NCBI GenBank assembly: GCA_029260015.1
Contig: JAJDEB010000034.1
Coordinates: forward strand, 320,637 to 384,636
DNA from: Phycisphaerae bacterium
GTDB taxonomy: Bacteria > Planctomycetota > Phycisphaerae > UBA1845
DNA: 64,000 nt
Reading direction: 5' to 3'
Position numbers and translations under genes: made by a program. The notes below the pieces were generated by a model. That model ran no database searches. It was not told where the DNA came from and saw only the letters and a list, made by a program, of their open reading frames with translations. Each line of letters opens with the position of its first letter. Positions within the stretch are counted from its first letter, which is position 1. Shown here piece by piece: positions 44,259-54,050 of this stretch.

Positions 44259-45161
44259 ATGGCGATAACAACGACTTCCAAAACCGAAGATCTGCTCGAT
44301 CCCGAATTCATCGTCCGACTTGAACGGTTGGAGATGGTTTCTAAGAAAATTTTTCGCGGATCGATGCGTGGCGAGCGACGTAGTCGGCGCCGCGGTGAAT
44401 CTGCGGAATTCGCCGATCATCGCAACTATGTTGTCGGTGACGATTTGCGGTTCCTCGATTGGAACGTCTACGCCCGACTTGAACGATTGTTTATCAAACT
44501 CTTCCTCGAAGAAGTCGATCTGCACGTCAATATTCTGGTAGACGTTTCTAAAAGCATGGCCTGGGGCAAGCCGGAAAAAGCGCGATACGCACGTCAGATA
44601 GCTGCGGCCCTCAGCTACGTCGGATTGGCCAACAATGATCGGGTCAGCGTTTACAGTTTCGCCAACGGGTTGGTCGGCGAGCTAAGCGGGATGCGCGGCA
44701 AGCGGCTGCTACCGAAGGTGCTAGAACACTTGCAGACGATTGAATGCGGCGGGATCAGCGACTTCCACACTTCGTGCAAGCAGTTCTCGCTCCGCCATTC
44801 TCAGCCGGGTATTCTCATCGTGTTGAGTGATTTTTTCGACAAGGGCGGATACGAGTCCGGACTGCGCATGTTGCTTGGGAAGAAGTCTGACGTGTATTGC
44901 ATTCAAGTTCTAGCGCCCGACGAACTCGAACCGCAACTGACCGGTGAGTTGCGTCTGACCGACGTTGAAGATGAAGATGTCGCAGAGGTCAGCATGAGTC
45001 GGGCGCTGATCAATCGCTACAAGCAAAATCTAAGTGCGTATTGCAAGGGGCTGCAGGAACACTGCACGCGGCGCGGAATGACCTATGCCATGACGTGCAG
45101 CGATGTCCCATTCGACCAAGTTGTCTTGAACGTCCTTCGACGTCGCGGACTGTTTAAATAA
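44259..45161 (+). CDS. DUF58 domain protein (VWA-like) of the MoxR operon
   Basis: 300 residues. It has the DUF58 features RSRRRGESAEFADHRNYVVG (the R-x-G...F...R-Y-x-x-G-D block) and IDWNVYAR-like LDWNVYARLERLFIKLF, then VNILVDVSKSMAW, a VWA-like strand with DxSxS. It is soluble. DUF58 proteins always travel with MoxR and are thought to be its substrates or adaptors. Second gene in the operon. Confidence 0.93.
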   Translation: MAITTTSKTEDLLDPEFIVRLERLEMVSKKIFRGSMRGERRSRRRGESAEFADHRNYVVGDDLRFLDWNVYARLERLFIKLFLEEVDLHVNILVDVSKSMAWGKPEKARYARQIAAALSYVGLANNDRVSVYSFANGLVGELSGMRGKRLLPKVLEHLQTIECGGISDFHTSCKQFSLRHSQPGILIVLSDFFDKGGYESGLRMLLGKKSDVYCIQVLAPDELEPQLTGELRLTDVEDEDVAEVSMSRALINRYKQNLSAYCKGLQEHCTRRGMTYAMTCSDVPFDQVVLNVLRRRGLFK

Positions 45162-45240
45162 TGCATGCTGTATTTTCAAAACGTGAAGGTGTACCCGGCG
45201 CAAACGGCGATCGTTTCTCCCAACATGTGGAGACCGACCG

Positions 45241-47313
45241 GTGAATTTTCTTGCGGGCTGGCCCCCTATTGCGATCGCTGCGGGAATCACCGTTCCCCCG
45301 CTGGTGCTGCTGTACTTCCTGAAATTGCGGCGGGCATCGCACACCGTTTCAACCACGCTCCTATGGAAGCGGGCTGTCGAAGACCTGCAAGTCAACGCGC
45401 CCTTCCAACGCATTCGCAACAATCTGCTGCTTTGGTTGCAACTTCTGATTCTACTGCTCGCCGCCTTGGCTTTGGGCAAGCCGATTTTTGAAGGCAGTCG
45501 TCAGTCCGAAGACACGATCGTCATGCTCATCGATCATTCCGCATCGATGGGCGTTGAAGAAGAAAACGGTAAGACCCGCCTCGAAGTGGCTAAGGAACAA
45601 GCCGAAGCGATCATCGACAACATGCCCACCGGCAGCAAAGCGATGCTCATCGGATTCAGCGATCGGGCTACCGTCGTTAGTGCGTTTGAATCAGAGCGAT
45701 CCGTACTCAAGGATCGCCTCGAAAGCATTCCCCAAACGGACGCCGCCTCTACGCTGACAGAGGGCATCGCACTCGCAGAAGCTTACATGCAAAACCTCGT
45801 CATCGCGGGTGACGAAGCCGGCGCCGACATCACCATCGAATCGTCGGCAGCCCCCGCACGCGTGGTCATTCTAACCGATGGCAATATCGAAGACGCCGAT
45901 TCACTGACCATCAAACGCCTGCCCACGGGCGACATGCAGATCGTCAGCATCGGCGAGCGCGACGACAACGTGGCGATCTTGTCAACAGAGGCCAAGCGCA
46001 ACTACGAATATCCGCAGATGCTCGAGGTCTTCAGCCTCGTTCGGAATTTCGGGACCGAGACTGTCCGCTGCGATGCCAATCTTTACATCAACGATAAGCA
46101 TGTGGACGTTCAATCGCTTGAACTTAAACCCGGGAGGATTGAAACAAAGAAACCGGAAGATCAAGACGATGCGGACGATTCACCTGAATCCGAACCTGTC
46201 AGGCGCAATCAAGTACCGGCTGCGGGAAGTACGGCATCGGTCGCGTTCGACCCGATCGAGTTTGAAGGTGGCGGATCGGTCGAAGTTCGCCTGACGATTG
46301 ACGATGCCATGCGTTCGGATAATGCAGCGTGGACAGTCGTTCAACCGCCGCGCAACGTGACTGTGCTCCATGTGGGGCAAGGTAACTTGTTCTTAGATCG
46401 AGTCCTGCCGACGCTACCGATTCAAATCACGAAAATGACACCGGAAGAATACGAATCGGCGGACGAAACCGAGATCGCCGAAGCGGCCCGACTCAAGTTT
46501 GATGTCGCTATTTTTGACAACCACTCAACCGAACGACTTTGGCCGGGCAGTTATATTTTCTTTGGTGGCGTTCCGCAGATTGAAGGCGTCAAAGCCGGAC
46601 GGCCCGTACAAGGTGGGATCATCTTCGACTGGGACGAAGCGCATCCAATCCTGCGATACGTCGGCATTGGAAAGGTTTTGATTCACCAGTGGCTGGCGTT
46701 GACACTACCGATGCAGGCTGAAACATTGGTTGAGGGCGAAGATGCCCCAGTGATGGCCCTGCTCTCGCAAGACGGGATGCACTTCTTGATTTCTGCGTTC
46801 AGCTTGGTGGTCGAAGATGATATCAGCGGGCAGGCGCTCTTGAATTCCGATTGGGGGTTCAAACCGCATTTCCCGGTGTTCCTGCAAAACGCAATTCAAT
46901 TCATGACGGGAAGTCTTTCATTCAAAGGTGTGCGCAACGTTCGCCCGGGCGATCCCATTGAATTCGTGGTACCAGACAGCATTGATGAGATCAGCGTCCG
47001 GCGTCCTGACGGAACGGTCGCCAAGGTGCAAACCGGACAATTCACCAACGTCAATTATGCAGGCACGCGCACGGTTGGCGTATACACAGCACAGCCAGCG
47101 GTCGAAGGGAAAGAACAGTACGCCGTTAATCTGTTCAACAGCACGGAAAGCAACGTCGCTCCTTCCAAAGTGCTCAAGCTGGCTGGCACCCAAGTGGAGA
47201 CAACGGCATCTGTTGAAATCGTCAACAAGCCATTTTGGCCCTATTTATTGCTCGGGATTCTCGCCGTCTTGTTAATCGAATGGGCGATCTACAGCAAGCG
47301 TGTTTTTGTTTAA
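45241..47313 (+). CDS. BatA-like membrane protein with VWA domain
   Basis: 690 residues from a GTG at 45241. Residues 4-28 and 60-80 are membrane segments (the BatA N-terminal domain, LLYFLKLRRASHTVSTTLLW between them). The VWA domain follows with the MIDAS motif DHSAS at residues 98-102 and further metal-site residues near GFSDRATV. A long periplasmic beta-rich region and a C-terminal membrane segment (PYLLLGILAVLLIEWAI) end the protein. It completes the MoxR-DUF58-VWA operon; such systems are involved in envelope stress or protein maturation. Confidence 0.92.
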   Translation: MNFLAGWPPIAIAAGITVPPLVLLYFLKLRRASHTVSTTLLWKRAVEDLQVNAPFQRIRNNLLLWLQLLILLLAALALGKPIFEGSRQSEDTIVMLIDHSASMGVEEENGKTRLEVAKEQAEAIIDNMPTGSKAMLIGFSDRATVVSAFESERSVLKDRLESIPQTDAASTLTEGIALAEAYMQNLVIAGDEAGADITIESSAAPARVVILTDGNIEDADSLTIKRLPTGDMQIVSIGERDDNVAILSTEAKRNYEYPQMLEVFSLVRNFGTETVRCDANLYINDKHVDVQSLELKPGRIETKKPEDQDDADDSPESEPVRRNQVPAAGSTASVAFDPIEFEGGGSVEVRLTIDDAMRSDNAAWTVVQPPRNVTVLHVGQGNLFLDRVLPTLPIQITKMTPEEYESADETEIAEAARLKFDVAIFDNHSTERLWPGSYIFFGGVPQIEGVKAGRPVQGGIIFDWDEAHPILRYVGIGKVLIHQWLALTLPMQAETLVEGEDAPVMALLSQDGMHFLISAFSLVVEDDISGQALLNSDWGFKPHFPVFLQNAIQFMTGSLSFKGVRNVRPGDPIEFVVPDSIDEISVRRPDGTVAKVQTGQFTNVNYAGTRTVGVYTAQPAVEGKEQYAVNLFNSTESNVAPSKVLKLAGTQVETTASVEIVNKPFWPYLLLGILAVLLIEWAIYSKRVFV

Positions 47314-47322
47314 GTGATTCGT

Positions 47323-48063
47323 TTAGAAATATGACGGCGTGTTGGTTTCGGATGCGGCGATGTTGCAACGTCGGATTGCTTGGCGAACGCCTTCCATGCG
47401 AGGATGAATCGCCAGCGCCTTGCGAAATGCCGCGCGGGCTTCGTTGAATCTTCCGAGATGAAATAAGTTGTGGCCCAAACCGGCGGCGGCTCCGTAGTGC
47501 CTCGGATTGAGAGCAAGCGTGCGGTGACAGGCCATCATGGATGACTCGTATCGACCGGTAAGGTGATGCAGGATCGCCCGTTGGTTGCACGCCTCAGCAA
47601 ACTCGGCGTCTTCGATCAAAATCAAATCGAGCAGCGATTCGGATTCCTCGTAGTAACAGGCTTGCATGCAATCAATCGCCTGCGCTAACCACGCTACGCA
47701 CGTCTTTGTTGAGGACCGCATCCAAATCGACCAAATCGATTTCTCAACAGCACTGACCACGAAGTAGTCGTCGTGCTGGAGCAATCTGACAAGCAACTTA
47801 GCATCGGCGAATTCGCCTGTAAGGCCGAGACACATCGACGCGGTTTGAACGACCTGCGGTGAAGCATGGTTCAAGAAATCTCGAGGATCGAATCCAAACT
47901 TAGGTGCATTGATAAACTTTCGGATCGCGTCTTCGTCGGAGAGTCGAAAAATCGGCGAAAGCTGATTCAGAAATGCAATGCCGGAGTCTGAACCGTCGGA
48001 CGCCGATTGCTTTTCAACCGTTGTCGATTCCAAATTATTGAATGGGGAACGTTGGTCGGCCAC
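47323..48063 (-). CDS. TPR-repeat protein
   Basis: 246 residues from a GTG at 48063. The C-terminal 100 residues hold TPR-like units (AEACNQRAILHHLTGRYESS, HYGAAAGLGHNLFHLGRFNE, ARAAFRKALAIHPR). The middle section has a HEAT-like character (VVQTASMCLGLTGEFADAKL). No signal peptide. Probably a protein-interaction module, function unknown. Convergent with the VWA gene, stops 9 bp apart. Confidence 0.78.
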   Translation of the reverse strand: MADQRSPFNNLESTTVEKQSASDGSDSGIAFLNQLSPIFRLSDEDAIRKFINAPKFGFDPRDFLNHASPQVVQTASMCLGLTGEFADAKLLVRLLQHDDYFVVSAVEKSIWSIWMRSSTKTCVAWLAQAIDCMQACYYEESESLLDLILIEDAEFAEACNQRAILHHLTGRYESSMMACHRTLALNPRHYGAAAGLGHNLFHLGRFNEARAAFRKALAIHPRMEGVRQAIRRCNIAASETNTPSYF

Positions 48064-48464
48064 ACGCGGTCCTTGGTCGGTTGTACTTGACGATCAGTCG
48101 TTATGCGTCGCACTCAATGAAACGCTTTCGACACACTTTCGACCGATCCTAGGCATTGAATCCGAGCGAGTCAATTTTGAATAAGAACGGAAACTGAAAA
48201 AACGTACTCATCTGCAAATGATGACGTTACGAGCGCCAGTCCCTGATCGCCCGTTCGATCCAGAGACACTGTTATCAGCCATTTCAACCCCGATGCGATG
48301 GACATTCGTACAGCACGATTGTATCCGGCAGGGACTTCACTCAATCTGAAATTCCTGCTGTCCGATAACCGATAATAGCCGGCTGACTTCGGCTTCAATC
48401 TGCTCCGAAGTCAGCCAAGTCGGTTTCGACCACCTTCTCAACCCAACACGATGCGAGAACGAAG
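48064..48464. other. Divergent intergenic region with a hairpin
   Basis: 401 bp between the TPR and methyltransferase genes. The only clear structure is a perfect 12-bp inverted repeat, GGCTGACTTCGG (48381-48392) and CCGAAGTCAGCC (48405-48416), with a 12-base loop, ending 48 bp before the methyltransferase start. It is followed by AAGTCGGTTTCG without a T-tract, so it is probably a leader hairpin. Confidence 0.6.
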
Positions 48465-49280
48465 ATGCCCATCACCATCGAATCGGAGCATGATCTGAAC
48501 CTAGATGCCAATTCTTCAATTGGGTCATCACCGCAAGAACTCGAGGGGTTACGCTCGAAGTTGATCAACCTTTACGATCACAACGCCAATCGATACGACA
48601 ACGATCGATCACTAAACAATTCGCTTCATTACTATTTTGACCAGGCGCATAGCGCGGTAGATTTGCTGATCGGTCCGACGACCAAGGCCACACTTCATCT
48701 GGATATGCCCGTTGGCACCGGGCGATTCCTGATGTATCTCCGCGAGCAAGATCGCAATCACAGAATGATCGGGATCGACATTTCAAAAGGTATGCTCGAC
48801 GTCGCTGCGAGAGCATCGCGAATCAACAAATACGACATCGAATACTCGCAAGGCGATGCATTCAACCTCCCGTTCGCCGACAACACTGTAGACGTGCTTA
48901 CGAGTTTGCGAATGTTCCACCTCTTTCCCACCTGCTATTGGCCGGGCCTGCTCGACGAAATGCACCGCGTGTTGAAACCGGGCGGAATTCTGATCACCGA
49001 ACTGCGCAATGCAGCCCGAGGAACTGCCTGCCAATTGCTCGTCCCAGGATTCCGCAAACGTCGCAAGCAGCATCCGCATGTTTTCGTTAATCCGCTCAGC
49101 ATCAAACCGCTGTTTCGACGTTGGGACGACATGCAGATGCAAGGTGTCGGGTTGGACGCACTGGCGAAGATCCACCGCATTGCCCCGGTCCTGGCGCGAG
49201 GCGTTGATTCGCTTCAACGGAGCACGTTCGTTCGCTACTTCAGCAAGACACTCATCATCAAAGCGACCAAGCCGGTCTAG
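48465..49280 (+). CDS. Class I SAM-dependent methyltransferase
   Basis: 271 residues. Motif I is LHLDMPVGTGRFLMYL, motif II/III MIGIDISKGMLDVA, and the later DAFNLPFADNTVDVLTSLRM and VLKPGGILITELRN are typical of the Methyltransf_11/UbiE-like family. The protein is soluble. The substrate cannot be read; similar proteins methylate small lipids, quinones or unknown metabolites. No neighbouring biosynthetic genes point to a pathway. Confidence 0.88.
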   Translation: MPITIESEHDLNLDANSSIGSSPQELEGLRSKLINLYDHNANRYDNDRSLNNSLHYYFDQAHSAVDLLIGPTTKATLHLDMPVGTGRFLMYLREQDRNHRMIGIDISKGMLDVAARASRINKYDIEYSQGDAFNLPFADNTVDVLTSLRMFHLFPTCYWPGLLDEMHRVLKPGGILITELRNAARGTACQLLVPGFRKRRKQHPHVFVNPLSIKPLFRRWDDMQMQGVGLDALAKIHRIAPVLARGVDSLQRSTFVRYFSKTLIIKATKPV

Positions 49281-49537
49281 TTGATTAAAGAATTCACAGA
49301 TCGTTCACTTTAGCGAATATGGCTTCACACCTGCCATGCGCAGCGATTCGCGCCATTTCCCGGGATTCCAAGAAAATCAGCCGCAACGCTGGTCAGAAGC
49401 CTGCCGCTCCGGTAACTTTCGGGCTCGCAACGACTTGAAACTGCCACACTCTTCCAGACTTGCGATGTACCAGACCAGACGACAAGCGTCGTTTTTCGAT
49501 CTCCGTATGGTATAAAACCACGGTTTAAGCAGAATCC

Positions 49538-50125
49538 ATGCGTAACCCATTAAGAATCGTTTTGATTGCCCTTCTGCCAATGGCGTCGCTTGGTGCTGCT
49601 GTTGCACATGGACAAGTGAACGCCGCAATTGACGAGTTTGAAATCACGCGGCAGGAAATCCAAAAGCATGTGTCAGAGAGCGATCTTAGTAATGACGAAG
49701 TGACCAAGTGGATCGACTTCTCGGAAGACGTGAAGCGGGCAGCCAAACGGAATTTGTCGTCGTGGGATCGTGTACTCCGGGCAGTTCGCGACCCTTGGGT
49801 CTTTTTCGGGTTGGCCGCCCAAGCCACGTTCATGATGCGGTTTGTCTTGCAAATCGTCGCCAGCGAACGCAAAAAAAAGAGCTACGTTCCGGTCGGATTC
49901 TGGTATCTCTCGATCATTGGCGGATCGATGTTGTTCGTCTACGCACTGCAACTGCGCGACCCGGTGTTCGTTCTGGGTCAGGGACTTGGCATCTTCATTT
50001 ATTCACGTAATCTGATGCTTATATATCGACGACGAGGAGCATTACAAGACAGTATGGCACTTCGTCAGCAGCGCAATAATAGCGGTTCTGATGGGCAAAC
50101 GCAGGACGGATCCGACAAGTCATGA
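49538..50125 (+). CDS. LAB_N (lipid-A-disaccharide synthase N-terminal-like) membrane protein
   Basis: 195 residues. N-terminal signal or anchor (MRNPLRIVLIALLPMASLGA), a helical periplasmic part, then the LAB_N domain of three membrane segments (WVFFGLAAQATFMMRFVLQI, SYVPVGFWYLSIIGGSML, GLGIFIYSRNLMLIY). Such proteins are predicted to help glycosyl or lipid-modifying partners in the inner membrane. Its stop overlaps the start of the glycosyltransferase gene (ATGA), so the two are translationally coupled. Confidence 0.9.
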   Translation: MRNPLRIVLIALLPMASLGAAVAHGQVNAAIDEFEITRQEIQKHVSESDLSNDEVTKWIDFSEDVKRAAKRNLSSWDRVLRAVRDPWVFFGLAAQATFMMRFVLQIVASERKKKSYVPVGFWYLSIIGGSMLFVYALQLRDPVFVLGQGLGIFIYSRNLMLIYRRRGALQDSMALRQQRNNSGSDGQTQDGSDKS

Positions 50126-51102
50126 GTGCATATCATCAGGAAAACCCAACGCTGGACCTGTCCGTCGTTGTCCCGATCTACAACGAGCGCGAAAACGCCG
50201 CCCCGCTTGCCGACGACATCGTCAAGGCGATCGAACCGACTGGAAAGTCATTTGAAGTTGTCCTCGTCAACGATGGCAGCAACGATGGAACCGAAGCCGT
50301 TCTCGATGAAATCGCCGCCAAACATCGTCAGGTCCGGGTGATTCATTTCGCGGGTAATCGTGGCCAAACGATCGCGATCGCAGCCGGTATGTATTACTCC
50401 GTCGGCAAGGTGATCGTGACCATGGACGGCGATCGCCAAAACGATCCGACGGACATACCCGCCCTGCTCGGTCGCCTGGAGCAAGGGTTTGATTGTGTCA
50501 GTGGGTGGCGCCGCGATCGTCAGGATACTGGTCCGCGCCGCTTCGTTTCGCAGGTAGCCAACAAGATCGTACGCAAAGTGACCGGTGTTCCCGTGCATGA
50601 CCTCGGCTGCACACTGAAGGCGTATTCTCGGCGGGCGCTTGATCCGACGGAATTGTTCGGCGAGATGCATCGGTTTCTCGCTGTCTATGTGTTGGCGCGC
50701 GGTGGGAAAATCAGCGAGATGGTGGTCAAGCACCATCCACGAACGGCTGGCACCAGCAAGTACGGTATGAGCCGCACAGCACGAGTGATGGCCGACATCC
50801 TTCTAATCCGCATTCTCCACAAGTATCGAACGCGACCGTCACACATGTTCGCTAAAGTAGCGCAGTACATGTTCTTGGGTGCGGTCGCCTTTGGCGCGAT
50901 GTGGGTTTTTAACGTTTTGCGCTACCGCATGTTGACTGCCGGTTCGACGTGGTTTCTGTCCGCGGTGATATTGTCAGCCACCGCGGTCAATATTCTGGTG
51001 GCAGGCCTGGTGGCGGAACTCGTCATGAGAACGAAACACGCCCTCTCGGGTCAACGACCTTGGAGCATCGACCGAATGGTTGGCAGACAACAAAGCGACT
51101 GA
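50122..51102 (+). CDS. Family 2 glycosyltransferase, polyprenyl-phosphate sugar synthase type
   Basis: 326 residues. The GT2 domain has LSVVVPIYNERENAAPL, EVVLVNDGSNDGT and VTMDGDRQNDPTDIP (metal-binding DGD), followed by GWRRDRQDTGPRRFVSQVAN. Two C-terminal membrane segments (FLGAVAFGAMWVFNVLR and FLSAVILSATAVNILVAGL) fit the DPM1/ArnC-type enzymes that make undecaprenyl-phosphate sugars. Coupled to the LAB_N gene; a third, flippase or transferase gene is absent here. Confidence 0.93.
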   Translation: MSAYHQENPTLDLSVVVPIYNERENAAPLADDIVKAIEPTGKSFEVVLVNDGSNDGTEAVLDEIAAKHRQVRVIHFAGNRGQTIAIAAGMYYSVGKVIVTMDGDRQNDPTDIPALLGRLEQGFDCVSGWRRDRQDTGPRRFVSQVANKIVRKVTGVPVHDLGCTLKAYSRRALDPTELFGEMHRFLAVYVLARGGKISEMVVKHHPRTAGTSKYGMSRTARVMADILLIRILHKYRTRPSHMFAKVAQYMFLGAVAFGAMWVFNVLRYRMLTAGSTWFLSAVILSATAVNILVAGLVAELVMRTKHALSGQRPWSIDRMVGRQQSD

Positions 51103-51206
51103 GGCTTGAACCCGCCGCAGAAATTACGAATTCGCCAGATCGGTTGCCCGGTCAGTTTCGTGAACCTACGATTGGACGGGTACTTCTCGTTCCGGATTCT
51201 TGAGAA

Positions 51207-51476
51207 TTGCTGAGCATTGCAGATTTATCAAATGCCGAATGGGGCAAGGTGGCGCTTTGGGGCGGCGTAACCGTTTTGTCCTTTATAGTGTTCATCGTCG
51301 TCGTGGTCATATTGCGCCGACGTTACCGGGACACGGGCGGGCCAAATTCGAACGTTTTCGATCTGGACGAACTGCAGAAGATGCGAGATCGGGGTGATAT
51401 CGACGAGGCTGAATACAAGGCTCTGCGGACACAGGCGATTGCGAGGATGTTGGTGGACACCAAGGATATGAGCTAA
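51207..51476 (+). CDS. Small membrane protein with SHOCT-like C-terminus
   Basis: 89 residues from a TTG at 51207; no other start gives the membrane segment. One membrane helix (VALWGGVTVLSFIVFIVVVV) is followed by basic residues and a C-terminal helix pair resembling the SHOCT motif (DLDELQKMRDRGDIDEAEYK). SHOCT modules are short oligomerisation or interaction units at protein ends. Function unknown. Confidence 0.7.
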   Translation: MLSIADLSNAEWGKVALWGGVTVLSFIVFIVVVVILRRRYRDTGGPNSNVFDLDELQKMRDRGDIDEAEYKALRTQAIARMLVDTKDMS

Positions 51477-51744
51477 TCGTCGTAAATCGAGAAACCATCG
51501 GCGAGCGATTGCTGTTTGCAGCACTGTAGGTTGCACCTTTTGCGGTCTTGAATGAGCTATGGAATAATCATCGGTACCGCTGGCCCGACATCGCGGTATT
51601 GGACGATACAATACGGGTGAGACCCACGGTCTTTTGATTCGTCTGGACCGAGGCGGAAACTGGCCGTTCAGGGAAAGCAAAAACGCTTACGCGCGTTGCA
51701 GAAGTTCTTGCTTGTTTGGCGCAATCATAAGGAAAGAATTCAGA

Positions 51745-53076
51745 ATGTCTGGTACGAAACGAAGTGGTGGAAGTAACGGCGGAAGCAGCGGCGGCGGTGG
51801 AAACTCCGGCGGCAATAAAGGTCAGCGCCGGCGTAAGAGTTCGTGCAGCTTCTGCGGAAAATCGCAGCGCGATGCGGGCCCGATGGTGGAAGGCCCGAAG
51901 GATGTGTACATCTGCGAGTCGTGCGTTGACCTGTGCCACAACATCATCCGCCAGGAAAAACGCAAGACGTCAGCCGCTCGCACCGTTGTCGGAAAAGTTC
52001 CTACACCTCGCGAATTGAACGAGTTTCTAAATCAATACGTCATCGGACAAGACAGCGCCAAGCGAGCGATGTCCGTTGCGGTCCACAATCACTATCGCCG
52101 ACTCGAATACGCCGACTCGGCTGGCCCCGATGATGTCGAACTTGAAAAATCAAACCTGCTGATCGCCGGACCAACCGGTTCAGGCAAGACGCTACTCGCC
52201 CGGTCGCTGGCCAGGGTGCTTAACGTTCCCTTCGCGATTGGCGATGCAACCACACTCACCGAAGCCGGTTACGTCGGTGAAGACGTCGAGAACATCTTGC
52301 TGCGATTGCTGCAAACCGCCGACTATGACATCGAACTCGCCCAACGCGGAATCATTTACATCGACGAGATCGATAAGATTGGTCGCACCACTCAAAACGT
52401 CAGCATCACCCGCGACGTTTCGGGCGAAGGCGTCCAACAAGCCCTGTTGAAAATGCTCGAAGGCACCGTGGCGAACATCCCGCCGCAAGGTGGCCGCAAA
52501 CACCCGGAACAGCAATACATTCAGCTGGACACCACCAACATCCTGTTCATCTGCGGTGGTACGTTTGTCGGATTAGATGACATCATCAAGCGCCGGCTTG
52601 GGCATAGCACGATCGGTTTCGCCAATGAAGACCGAGCCGTCGATGTCGTAAGAGAGAAAGCCGAACTCCTTCAGCAGGTCACGCAGTTCGACCTCATCGA
52701 ATACGGCATGATTCCCGAATTGGTCGGCCGCCTGCCGGTCATCGCCTCGCTCGAACCAATGACGGCTGACATGCTGGTTCGCATCTTGACGGAGCCGCAC
52801 AACGCCCTCGTCAAGCAATACGAAAAGTTCTTCGAGATGGAGGACTGTAAGCTCGAGATCACCACTGACGCACTTTACGCCATCGCCGAACGGGCACTCG
52901 AACGCGACACCGGTGCCCGGGCTCTTCGCGCCGTCACCGAAGAAGTCATGCTCGACCCGATGTTCGATCTGCCTGAGCAGGAACGCAACACGACCTGGGT
53001 GCTGGACAGCGATGTCGTCAATGGCAAAGCCCGTTTGTTCGACAAACCGGCAGAGCGTCGCCGCGAATCTGCTTAA
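51745..53076 (+). CDS. clpX: ClpX, ATPase subunit of the Clp protease
   Basis: 443 residues from the ATG at 51745 behind AAGGAAAG. A Gly/Ser-rich N-terminal extension of about 30 residues precedes the zinc-binding domain with Cys34, Cys37, Cys57 and Cys60. The AAA+ core has Walker A GPTGSGKT (142-149), pore loop GYVG (175-178) and Walker B IIYIDEID. The IGF tripeptide that docks ClpP is present (STIGFANE), so it should work with ClpP, which is not encoded in the window. The Gly-rich extension is longer than usual. Confidence 0.97.
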   Translation: MSGTKRSGGSNGGSSGGGGNSGGNKGQRRRKSSCSFCGKSQRDAGPMVEGPKDVYICESCVDLCHNIIRQEKRKTSAARTVVGKVPTPRELNEFLNQYVIGQDSAKRAMSVAVHNHYRRLEYADSAGPDDVELEKSNLLIAGPTGSGKTLLARSLARVLNVPFAIGDATTLTEAGYVGEDVENILLRLLQTADYDIELAQRGIIYIDEIDKIGRTTQNVSITRDVSGEGVQQALLKMLEGTVANIPPQGGRKHPEQQYIQLDTTNILFICGGTFVGLDDIIKRRLGHSTIGFANEDRAVDVVREKAELLQQVTQFDLIEYGMIPELVGRLPVIASLEPMTADMLVRILTEPHNALVKQYEKFFEMEDCKLEITTDALYAIAERALERDTGARALRAVTEEVMLDPMFDLPEQERNTTWVLDSDVVNGKARLFDKPAERRRESA

Positions 53077-53431
53077 TCGGAGTCAGATGCTGTTCGGTGA
53101 AATGCAGAGTCTATCCACACTGAACAACACAACGGTGCGAACAGGTGACTCCGAGTTTGTCGGATCACTCGGGAGAACTCCCCATCCACGCTCCAATAAT
53201 ATCGCTATCGAATTGGTGAAACGCGACCATGGCCAGCCAGTCATCGTTCACCCGTTGATCAACGCATCGCGTTGGCGATGATTGCGGTATTGAAACGTAT
53301 ACTCCCTCTACCGAGACCATCGTTAAGGCCCGTCTGTTTTCGTCCGATGAAATCAAAGGATTTTGACTTGTAGCGATTCAGTATTTCGAGCCCGTTGGTG
53401 TTCGACTCAAACTTCTGTAGAGAGACGATTG
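53077..53431. other. Intergenic region
   Basis: 355 bp between clpX and the zinc-ribbon gene. No terminator with a T-tract, no repeat and no credible gene on either strand. Confidence 0.5.
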
Positions 53432-53611
53432 ATGCCCATAACCCTGATGTGCCCCAATTTATCTTGTCGTGCAGTCCTGCGAGTTCCGGACAAAGTACGC
53501 GGAAAGAAGGTGCGTTGCGGCCAATGCGGAATGGTGTTCTCAGTCCCATCCCAAGGAGCGCCAGCCGCCGTCGGCGCAGGGACCGGTTCGAAGAAGTCCA
53601 AATCTCAATAG
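53432..53611 (+). CDS. MJ0042-type zinc-ribbon protein
   Basis: 59 residues from the ATG at 53432 behind GAGAGA. Two CxxC-like pairs (CPNLSC and CGQC) with the intervening VPDKVRGKKVR give the MJ0042/zinc-ribbon pattern common as an N-terminal module in planctomycete proteins. Here it stands alone with an Ala/Gly/Lys tail. It may be a complete small protein or the remaining start of a longer gene. Confidence 0.75.
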   Translation: MPITLMCPNLSCRAVLRVPDKVRGKKVRCGQCGMVFSVPSQGAPAAVGAGTGSKKSKSQ

Positions 53612-53792
53612 CAACGACATACGCGCAGTTCCCAAGCCAGCCAATCGCAATCGCAGAAGTCCATGCCCCACTCAACTAATTCCCAAGGTCGCCCAACCCA
53701 ACTGCCGGAACACTCAACCTCCATAAAAAGACGCAAATCAGCACACAGCCCAACCACCGCGCGATCCAAGAGAGAAGAAACCGCAACCGCCA

Positions 53793-53820
53793 TTGACAAT
53801 CAGCCGAATACCCGTAAATT
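53793..53820 (+). promoter_or_regulatory. Promoter of the tRNA gene
   Basis: Perfect TTGACA (53793-53798), a 16-base spacer and TAAATT (53815-53820), ending 13 bases before the tRNA. The position fits transcription start a few bases upstream of the tRNA. Confidence 0.65.
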
Positions 53821-53833
53821 CACGAAACACAAT

Positions 53834-53906
<73 letters not shown>

Positions 53907-53918
53907 AATGCTTGACGG

Positions 53919-53953
53919 AAAGGGACTTGCGGTTAACGCGAGTCCCTTTTTTT
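53919..53953 (+). terminator. Terminator after the tRNA, supplied by the island
   Basis: AAAGGGACT (53919-53927) and AGTCCCTTT (53941-53949) form a perfect 9-bp stem, with GCG/CGC pairing inside the loop, followed by seven T. It lies inside the island and replaces the chromosomal terminator displaced to 61831. Confidence 0.9.
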
Positions 53954-53972
53954 GTGCCTATTTTTGGCCCGG

Positions 53973-53990
53973 TGTACACTGGTTTGTACA
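53973..53990. repeat. TGTACA pair at the left end of the island
   Basis: TGTACACTGGTTTGTACA: two palindromic hexamers with starts 12 bp apart. The same arrangement occurs at the right end (61635-61652). Candidate arm-type recombinase or excisionase sites. Confidence 0.6.
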
Positions 53991-54050
53991 TCAAATCATG
54001 GGCCGAGGGACTCGCGGATCGACCGGCACCGATTCGAAGGAGTCCCAATC

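Noticed and set aside
49479..49496. A short hairpin with T run (ACGAC-AAGC-GTCGT-TTTT) as a terminator of the methyltransferase gene
   Set aside because: The stem is only 5 bp and lies 200 bp after the stop, too weak to claim.
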